A stretch of DNA of 64,000 nt from assembly GCA_025890175.1 (NCBI GenBank), contig JANPYM010000003.1:1337795-1401794 (forward strand), written 5' to 3'. The stretch is from Ciborinia camelliae. Lineage: Eukaryota; Ascomycota; Leotiomycetes; Helotiales; Sclerotiniaceae. Numbering within the stretch: position 1 is the stretch's first letter; each line of letters starts with the position of its first letter. Under the pieces are notes generated by a model. That model did no database searches. It worked only from the letters and a program-made list of their open reading frames with translations, and was not told where the DNA came from. Shown here piece by piece: positions 56,283-64,000 of the stretch. Position numbers and translations under genes: made by a program.

Positions 56283-58313
56283 ATGTTTTCAATCATCGTA
56301 GGATTGTTCTTATTCCTTCATCTCAGTATCTTTTCACAAGCTCAGCTCACCGGTCCAGTCGGTGCAAGCACGCCTCTGTCCGAAAAGACGGTCGAATGCA
56401 ACATCCTCACTCTATACCCTACCTTCAACCCACTCACCGATGACGTCTCGATCCCCATCACCAACGCCTTCACCTCATGCGTGCAAAAATCCGCCGGGAG
56501 TCGTCTCATTGTGCCTGCTGGCAATTATACGCTCAAATCGAGTATCGTCTTGAGTCATGCGACGAATTGGGCTTTTCAACTCGATGGCCTGATTACCGCG
56601 CATTATTTTGCTAATTACACGGGATCTACGCCGCCGTATATGGTACCTAGAGCAAGGATTCTCGAGGGATTTGCTGGTGTCAAGAAGTTGAATAGGTATG
56701 TGAAGTTTTGGATGGTGCGCATTCGGGTGTTGAGATGTCACATAGCACTATTAACGGAGAGGGCGATGGAGGGTTTTTGGAGAATTTAATTGTTATTATA
56801 AATGGTGAGATCAATCACACACCTATTCTTTGAATTCATGTATCAGTACTAAATCATATCCAGCCGTCGATTTTGAATTCTACTCCTCCAATGGTCTTGG
56901 GGCGATTCAGGGACAAGGCTATCTCTACCGCATTGCTGGAAAGTTAGTCGCCTTGCACTGCCCATATTCTCTCCATCAAAAGATCTATACTTAACATCCC
57001 CCAGCACAAACCGTCCCCGACTACTCCGTCTCATCTCCCCCATAAACGCCACAATCCATGATCTCCTCCTCATCGACAGTCCCAAATTCCATTTCGTATT
57101 TGATTTTGGCGAGAATATCGAAGTGTATCATCTGACCATCCGCGGAGCCAATTTGGGTTCTTATGATGGTATTGATGCCATTGGGACAAACTATTGGATC
57201 CATGACAACGAGGCGTGTATCTATTTCCCCAATCTTGAGGGCCACCCCAGAGGTTGAAGTAACAAAAAAGAAAAGGGAAAAGCTAATGCTGTTGATGATA
57301 GGTGACAAATCGAGATGAATGCGTATCGATCAAAAGTCCTTCGCATCATGCTCTCGTGGAGAATTTGGTCTGTAATCAGGTGGGCTCCGGGATTTCAATA
57401 GGGAGCTTGAATGTATCGGCTGAGATATCGAATATTGTTCGTCCCCCTCTCTCGCTCTCCTCCCTTCTCCATCCTCTTCGTTGCCTAAAAACTAACACAT
57501 CTTCCAAATCTAGCACGCCCGCAACATATCTGTCCTGGGAGGAAACTCGGTAGCCTTCATCAAAACTTACCCCGGCGGTTCCGGTTATGGTATGCTTAAT
57601 CAGTTTTCTAAATCCTTTGTTCTAAATACCTAACTCCATTCCCCGAGCTCAAACTCCACTTTCATATTTCCCCATATACACACTTGTTACTTCCCAATCC
57701 AACTCCCACACCTCAATTTCCCCATCTTTCCCCCCAAATGCCCCATTAATAAACAATACCAACTCCCCATCCCACAGTCTCCAACATCCTCTGGGAGAAC
57801 TTCCGATCCAAAGCCTCTCTCTACGGAATAAACATCAACCAATACTGGCAACAGACCTTCATCCCCAACACAGGCGCCGTCACCCTGACCAACCTCACCT
57901 TCCTCAACATGACCGGCTCGATCCAAAACGGCGCCAAACGCGGGCCCCTCTCGCTCCTCGCCTCGGACTATTCCCCCGCCACCAACATCACGCTGCGCGA
58001 CGTGCGCCTCTGGACCGAAACTGGCGCCGACGTCGTCAACCACCTTGCGAATGTTTTCGGCACCGGTGATGATGTGTATGGCTCGAATGATGGGATCGTG
58101 AGTTTGGGCCCTGGAGATGATCGCATGAGTAAGAGGTATAAGAACGATTATACGGTTACGAGGATGCCGGTGGGGTGGGAAATTCCACAGTCGCCGACTT
58201 GGGCAGCCCCGGTTGGGGGGTACGGCTCCTTGGTTCCGATTCCGGTTTATGAACCTAGGGCGTTGTGGAAACCACAGGGTGATTATGAGAAACATTATTG
58301 GGGGTCGTTTTAG
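56283..58313 (+). CDS. GH28 rhamnogalacturonan hydrolase-like, secreted, seven exons
   Basis: Exons 56283-56695, 56746-56804, 56864-56942, 57005-57212, 57302-57436, 57514-57589 and 57778-58313 give 501 residues. The family hydrolyses the pectin backbone outside the cell. Residues 1-20 are a signal peptide (ending SQA). The right-handed beta-helix core is visible: NAVDFEFYSS, AIQGQGYLYRIAG, IRGANLGSYDGIDAIGTNYW, VTNRDECVSIKSPS (Asp258, Glu259) and GSGISIGS (281-288). Replacement of the Q-D-D and G-H-G of polygalacturonases by R-D-E and G-S-G is typical of rhamnogalacturonases. GGSGYVSNILWENFRSKA follows. Intron 4 lacks a GT donor: the conserved join needs GAG|GCGTGT, a GC-AG intron. If that splice fails, the protein ends early. 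Otherwise intact. Confidence 0.88.
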
Positions 58314-58985
58314 GGGGGTGAGGCGGAGGGCTGGGGGGTATTGGGGTTCGTGTAGTACGGTGTGAGCGAGGTGGAAATTGAGAAATTCACGGTTGTGGAG
58401 TTGAGGGAGAGAATGTGAGATTTATGAGAGAATAAACTCATGTTGATTTCTTCGCTCTAGAGGGGGTATTTTTATTTCTCTCAAGGTTATATGAACATCT
58501 GTAATCTTGGTACTGATATGTCTTGAGGGACATTATAGTTGTATCAAGATACGATAAACAAAGTATCATCTCTAGCCTTTCTGATGAAGGATACTACTAG
58601 TCTTTGTATATCAGCAGCATCATATGTTATACGAGCTTTGCCTCCGGCCCCTCGGTGCCGGAAAAACGTTATACCATCTCACCAGATACTTATATGATAA
58701 GAAGGGCATATGTGAACGAGGGTGCAAACGATGAGAGAAAAATAAACAATAAGTAGTTCGTGGTGAAGAAATATCCATTAAAACTCCTATATGAACCTAG
58801 GTATCCAAACACCGAACATGCCCGTGCCAACCCACGCCTCATCCAACAGACACCATGCGCATCCGCACCAAGACATAGGTAGGTAACATAACATCATAAT
58901 TATCCACGACCTCTCCTCAATAAAACCGCACCGCACCCTACCCCGCCCCAACCGACCACATCCCACCACACACTCAGTCTATCCA
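58314..58985. other. Intergenic interval between convergent genes
   Basis: 3' flanks; no coding sequence recognised. Confidence 0.6.
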
Positions 58986-59648
58986 CTAAGGATGCGGCGC
59001 CTCAGTATAAGTACACAACTTCCAATCGGCACTGGCCTCCTGTTTCCAACAACTAGTACAATAGGCTCTATAAACGCCCTTCTGACTCCCCCTCTCATCG
59101 GTAACACTAGCCGTGACATCATAGACGACGGTAGCGGCCATCATGCTGACCTCGACAATCTTCATATCCTTAATCTCATACGAATTCCAGGTGCGCATAT
59201 CATCATTCTCGAGGGTTTCCTTGAGCGTGGGTTCGGAATCGTTGGTCAGGATGCCGTATTCGGGCGACGCGAACACGGCTTTCGGATCGATGTATTCGAG
59301 GAGGGCCGAGGGCTTGTCCAGCCGACAGCGCCACGTTTGATGCTCGAGCTCGATCATCGCTTTTTCGATCCGTTGCGAGATCGTGCCCGGCCCGTAGTTT
59401 CCTCCTTTGTATCGCGGTTTCTTGGTCTCGGGTTGTTTGGCTTGCGGGAATTCGGACTGGAAATTGTGGGCTAGTTGCCCGCCTCCGTTTTGTTGTTGCA
59501 TCGACATGTTTTGTGGATGGTTTTGAGGTGGAGATTGTCTTTGAAGTTGTTGATCTTGAGCTTGAGCTTGAGCTTGAGGTTGCGAGCGGTCTTTCTTGGC
59601 TTTGCGTTCGCGGTAAGCTTCGGAGGATGGTTCGAGTATAAAGGACAT
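58986..59648 (-). CDS. NTF2-like (SnoaL/DUF4440-type) fold protein
   Basis: From ATG 59648 the frame gives 220 residues: MSFILEPSSEAYRERKAKKD, then a Gln/Ala/Pro-rich low-complexity stretch up to about residue 85, then a compact domain. This domain starts KAMIELEHQTWRCRLDKPSA, a long helix as in NTF2-like cone folds, and continues with LLEYIDPKAVFASPEYGILT, W-N-S-Y, VVEVSMMAATVVYDVTA and GVYRAYCTSCWKQEASADWK, the expected curved beta-sheet order. Members bind small ligands or act as scaffolds; a catalytic role is not evident. The frame is open for 33 codons upstream, but the chosen Met starts the conserved segment. No introns. Confidence 0.75.
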   Translation of the reverse strand: MSFILEPSSEAYRERKAKKDRSQPQAQAQAQDQQLQRQSPPQNHPQNMSMQQQNGGGQLAHNFQSEFPQAKQPETKKPRYKGGNYGPGTISQRIEKAMIELEHQTWRCRLDKPSALLEYIDPKAVFASPEYGILTNDSEPTLKETLENDDMRTWNSYEIKDMKIVEVSMMAATVVYDVTASVTDERGSQKGVYRAYCTSCWKQEASADWKLCTYTEAPHP

Positions 59649-61628
59649 AGGAATATAAAATAAATCAAAATTTCCTTTGGGGTGGTCTTTATAACTAGGT
59701 GATTTTGATTGTGGAATCGGTGGGAATATGAACCCAAAAACCAACAATCAAGTCGTGGAACTTCATACATTGAAATAATTCGAAGAACAGGAAAACATCA
59801 TGGTGTGATGTCATTGAGGTCGAGATTCAGGATCTTGCTTGCTTTTGTGCACCTTTTGCCGAGATTAATCCTGGTTGCGCGTGCATGATGTGGGAAACAA
59901 GATTTTGTTGGCCATGAGGTAGAAGAACACGCAAGGCACAGCGGCCGCTGGATGATGTCCACTTGGACTTGGACTTGGACAGCTTACATGGCTTACATGC
60001 ATATCTTATTTTGCGAGTGTTGGGTAAATTTATGTGTATTTAATCCAAGTTGTTGTGTTTCTTGTTAAAAATAAATAAAATGCGGGCTGGCTGGCAAGAA
60101 ATTATGATGTTGATGTTGATATTGTGGACTCTGGAAAGGCTGGAGGTGGAGGGATGATGGGTCATGCAGGTGTGTGTAATCAATCCCGGGATGAAGAATA
60201 TCACGGGCCACCCTGACTGACTGTGGGGTGTGATGATGACAGCGGCAGCATCTAGAGCATCTTCGCCTTTTTTGAAGCAGCACGTTAATCCGTCAATAAT
60301 TGACGACGCATCGTGATTTTCGACGTAATACCAAGAAAAGGGGTACTAATACACTTCAATTCTCGACTCAAATTTCAATAGAGTACCAAAGTGTTGAAGC
60401 CTGCGATGCATTATAATTCCAGAATAGAACGTTTCCTCTCTGCGCGGACAATTCTAAAAGCCAAAGGGTCAATACCTATTGAATATTAAAACAATCCATC
60501 ATGCCCGCAACCGAATATCATTGTGGTGGCGTCACGTGCGTGCGCAAAATGAGATATCCCCTATCCACGATCGCAACTCCACCGCAACCACTGGAAAATG
60601 GACATACCCGGCATTTTTGGACTCGTATATCCGTATGAATTTATATGGTTTATAGCTTCAGAATTAGTAAAAAATTTGTAAAAAATTTATAATTACAAAT
60701 CTAACCGTACCCTTGGAGAGATAGGTATCTACTGAATAGGTATCTATGAGAAGAAACCATTTAGCTACAAACCATCTATACCTATATAAAGAATCGTTAA
60801 ATATACCGAGAAGTATACTCTTTTGTGGATCTGAATCGATTCCTCTATCAACAAATGGCAGTTCAACCAGATCTGGAAGCTTGAAAGGAGTATAATTTGG
60901 ATACCGTAACCCTGCTTTGGGTGCAGAGGTTAGAGGTGACACACCCCTTGGATCAGAATGCGGTGAGTTTTCAGGCTTGGGTGGAAGGGTTGGCTTTCTG
61001 GTGGTGTCGCTGGGTGAGATTCCTGCTGGCATTCTTCGAGGAATCATTATTACCTATCGCCATTGCTTCGGTTTTCAAACTGCCTACTTCAAAATCTAAA
61101 AGTTGGAAAATATTTAAAATTGGTTTCCTGGGATTGAAGTCAATTGAGGTCAGAGGTCTAGTGGACAAAATTTAAGAAATTGTCCACTTGGAGAGATTCC
61201 ATTAATCAATACGCAACAAGTTATCGCTGATCGATAAACCGATGCCGAAAATATATTGAGAGATTATGGGTATAGTACCTCAGGTACGATAAACCAATAT
61301 ATTGACACCATAAATAAATCCAGCAATCAGCTGTGAAGAACGACAAAGTCTGCATTTCAGCACGGGCGCCATCTCAGGGGTAGGATTCGCAACATCTCGC
61401 TTGTATCTCTGCGTCGCGATCACAACCATAACGTCAATATTTGTTAGTTTAGTTGATTGGTTTAGATAAACGAAGTGATACAAAATGATCTCCGAAGCAC
61501 GCCTTTTGTTTGGCGCTGAATATCGCCCTTTCAGATACCCCCATGTGTTGATCAGGAAACATGCGATGGTTGTATAGAGATGAGATAAAGCTACCTATAA
61601 AAAGCCTGAAAAGACCGCAGTAGACCTG
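59649..61628. other. Interval with a possible dioxygenase fragment
   Basis: Contains CTTGGA repeats (59964-59981), the doubtful frame 60664-61047 and a 9-base inverted repeat AGTGGACAA/TTGTCCACT at 61160-61188. No other gene recognised. Confidence 0.5.
60664..61047 (-). pseudogene. Possible N-terminal fragment of a TauD-like dioxygenase
   Basis: The middle reads AGLRYPNYTPFKLPDLVELP followed by FVDRGIDSDPQKSILLGIF, which recalls the Y-P..P.-F-x-x-x-D-x-G-x-x-A-D-P-x-x-x-x-L-L region before the catalytic domain of fungal TauD-type Fe(II)/2-oxoglutarate dioxygenases. The expected H-x-D and the remaining 250 residues are not found downstream. The identification rests on a short segment and may be wrong. 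Confidence 0.3.
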
Positions 61629-62567
61629 TTGTTTGGGCGGATTGCTGGCAGGTACCTGGGAAGGTTGAGTAGTGTTTCGGTTTTCATTAGAAACAAATAT
61701 ACATCCAGAGTGCCAGAGACAATGATGCCGACAGACGATATCACATCTCGAGCGGAAAGTGTCAAAGACCAAGATACCACTGCCACTGAGAAGGGTAACT
61801 CAGAGCTCAACAAACGATTTTTAGCTGTTGAATGGCATGAAGAGGGGGAGAAATATCCTGCGGCGATTGGAGTTTTATCTGATTCTTTTGGTCATGATTA
61901 TGTTCTTCACTTTGAACTTGGACAGGTATACCGAGAATCACCAATTTCCAAATTCACAAGTACTAACACAATACACAGAGGCAATATCTCCAATGCTCTC
62001 ACGAATAACATGATGAAACTTTCATCATGTTATCCGGTCTCATCGTCCTTGATGTAAGCTAAGCCCTCCCACCAATACATCCCAATCTCATCCACACCCC
62101 AACTAACATCATAACTCCCCCACTCAAGACCGACCCTCCACCACATCAAGAGCAACAAGACATTCTACGCCTTCCTCGTATTCACCAGCGGACCGCCCTC
62201 CTGGCATCCCCTCAACGTCGCCTGGCTCAACGCCAATCAACCGACGCCCCGTCGTCGCGCCATGGCAGTTACGCTCTACATGGCCATGACCAATCTGAGC
62301 GCGGTTCCTGCATTGTATGTCTTCCGGGGGGGTGATAAACTGTATTATCATTATGGGTTTAAGCTGCTTTTTATTATGGCGGCTTTGGCGATCGGTGGTA
62401 TGGCGGGGATGAGGTTCGCGTATTGCTGGTTGAATGGGGGGATTGAGCTGGGGATGGGGATGGGCGAGACGGTGGATAGGGGTTTGGGGTTCGGTTGTGA
62501 GTTTGGGGTTCAAGGCTTGGGGCTTGGGAGGTTACTAGATGGGTCTTCAGAAGGGAAAGTAGGATAG
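61629..62567 (+). pseudogene. C-terminal stump of an MFS transporter (allantoate-permease/ACS type)
   Basis: From about 62128 the translation reads HIKSNKTFYAFLVFTSGPPS, WHPLNVAWLNANQPTPRRRA, MAVTLYMAMTNLSAVPALYV and GFKLLFIMAALAIGGMAG, the TM10-TM12 region of Dal5-like anion:cation symporters. A possible upstream exon (61629-62056; GTAAGC donor, CAAG acceptor, phase-consistent) codes a hydrophilic sequence (ERA-rich, WHEEGEKYPAAI) with no resemblance to the first nine helices. A second frame there has MLSGLIVLD. So either the transporter lost its first two thirds, or a chimaeric short protein exists. Three helices cannot form a working MFS transporter. Confidence 0.6.
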
Positions 62568-64000
62568 GGAATAATAGGTTGAAATGAAAGGGAAATATGG
62601 TCTGAGGAGTATTTGAGATACTAGATAATTGTCATATGCAGATATTGAGGTGGTAACCAGAATTGGTAAGATGACAATTGAGAATCATATATCTACTAGT
62701 AAAATATATGAACCAACCTCATCACCATGAAAGGTAATTAATTATCAACAATAAATCACCTAAATATATTCTCATCTCTTTGCATCTCCAGCAAAATTAT
62801 CAACAAACAACAACAATATATCCTCTGCAAACAACAATACTCAAGACCAAAAACAACTAATCATTCATTAACATCAAGCTCCACTCCCACCTCATATACC
62901 ACAGCACAGCCCCTTAGATCAATACATGTCAATGCTAGCCAGCGCCCTTCTTGCCCTGTTGGCGATTAGCTTTGTTTTCCGATACAAGGAGTCTTTAAGC
63001 GTTTAACGGAGGAGAGCGATATTTATATTTCGTCAACACAGGTACTAGTAGAACTCTTGGCCTTTCGAGTGGTTTACTAAGTAGATACCGCGGGGTGAAG
63101 TATGGGTGGATTCGCTTTCGTTGATCTAGTAAAATTTCGTAGTTAATAAATTGGATAGGTAATCGTAGTGTAATGTGCTGGTAGTATACAATTTTCCAAA
63201 ACTACATGCTTCCGGTTTTAGGTTGTTGTGATGGAATAATGGAATGATGGAATGATGGATTAGTAGGTGTTAGGTACCTGCCTAATATTGCATAGATATC
63301 GGGATACTTGGGAAAAAGGATATTTTTATTCTCTACTGTAATCCGATTTCTATTTATAAATACCTATGAATGTGAATGATGTCGCTGTCATTTATCAAGA
63401 TAATAATATAGGCTATCTATCGTTCTAAATCTTACATGAAAGTTCAAATGAGTGTTATAAATCCCCATCATATTATATCATCTCATCTCCGTCATACAAA
63501 TAATACACCTTTTTCTCGCAATACGATCAAGAGATCGAATTCGATGCAGAGATTTTCGCCGCCTATGATTGAGTGCACATTTGGAAAATCTTCGTTACAT
63601 GACTATCAGATCTTGCGAAACTGGAGGTACTTAAATATTGCTCGGCTTCTTTGCTGATTAGTAATACCTAGGTACCTAGTAGGTAGATACTAGGTAGGTG
63701 ATTCGATGGTGTGGAGAGGAGGTGAATTTATACTTCAAGGGTGGACGGTTACCTACCTAGGTAGGTAGAAAGGTATATGAAGGAAGGTGTCAAGAGTATG
63801 ACTCCGAGCAGGTGTATGATGGAAGCATAGGATTGGATTAAGGTAGTAGTAGTAGAATACACCACTGCCCCGCACGCGGGGCGGACGCGGCCGTGTACGC
63901 TACGCTACATAGTAACCGTCTCCACCAATTGTACCAAAACGATTTCCAACACCATTCAGGACCTTCAATCGAGCAAAGATTTAGGGCTCCGGAGATTAGA
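62568..64000. other. Terminal interval without a supported gene
   Basis: AT-rich with GGAATGATGGAAT repeats (63234-63258) and CTAGGTAGG repeats (63665-63770). A GC-rich patch (about 63867-63895) with CGCACGCGGGGCGGACG stands near the right edge. No coding sequence recognised. Confidence 0.55.

Noticed and set aside
57687..58295. A 202-residue minus-strand frame.
   Set aside because: It lies opposite the last exon of the GH28 gene, whose conserved blocks are clear on the plus strand.

Overview
The window reads as nuclear DNA of a filamentous ascomycete. Supporting signs are many short spliceosomal introns (about 50-90 bp in most genes) with GTRNGT-like donors and CTAAC-type branch points, a GH72 cell-wall glucanosyltransferase, a fungal rhodopsin-domain (PTH11-like) receptor, several 2EXR-domain proteins, a secreted rhamnogalacturonan-type GH28 enzyme and a relic of an NLR (NACHT) gene. 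The AT-leaning composition and the mixture of genes suggest a Leotiomycete of the Botrytis/Sclerotinia kind; that assignment is inference. I assembled gene models by hand from reading frames, splice signals and family conservation.

Layout. 1-7 kb: a GNAT acetyltransferase (minus strand), a 4 kb non-coding stretch holding a 451-bp MITE with TA target duplications, then a GPI-anchored GH72 enzyme. 8.9-12.9 kb: a large low-complexity protein of unknown function with a triplicated short motif. 14-20.6 kb: a short-chain dehydrogenase, a sugar-transporter relic, a small cysteine-pair protein and a cytochrome P450 broken by an exact 20-bp tandem duplication. 21.8-28 kb: two further cysteine-pair genes or fragments, one preceded by a 20-copy 9-bp minisatellite, and an orphan two-exon gene. 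28.9-30.6 kb: two conserved housekeeping genes in divergent orientation, mitochondrial Mn superoxide dismutase and the GINS subunit Psf3. 31.5-36 kb: an O-methyltransferase pseudogene full of stops, then an intact rhodopsin-domain membrane protein.

37.7-49.9 kb: four strongly diverged 2EXR-family genes on both strands, interleaved with orphan genes and short degenerate repeats. 51.4-52.4 kb: a hydrolase-NACHT relic that has lost its P-loop. 53-58.3 kb: a DHA2-type MFS transporter with a long palindrome in its promoter, and a seven-exon GH28 gene. 59-62.6 kb: an NTF2-like protein, a possible dioxygenase fragment and the C-terminal stump of an MFS transporter.

The conserved genes (GH72, SOD2, PSF3, GH28, MFS, SDR) look intact. 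The space between them is accessory: five decaying genes (sugar transporter, P450, O-methyltransferase, NLR, MFS stump), orphan cysteine-pair genes and the 2EXR group. The P450 and O-methyltransferase relics belong to families common in polyketide pathways, so a decayed secondary-metabolite locus is possible but not shown. I found no clearly new system. The cysteine-pair trio and the 2EXR group are the least explained parts.
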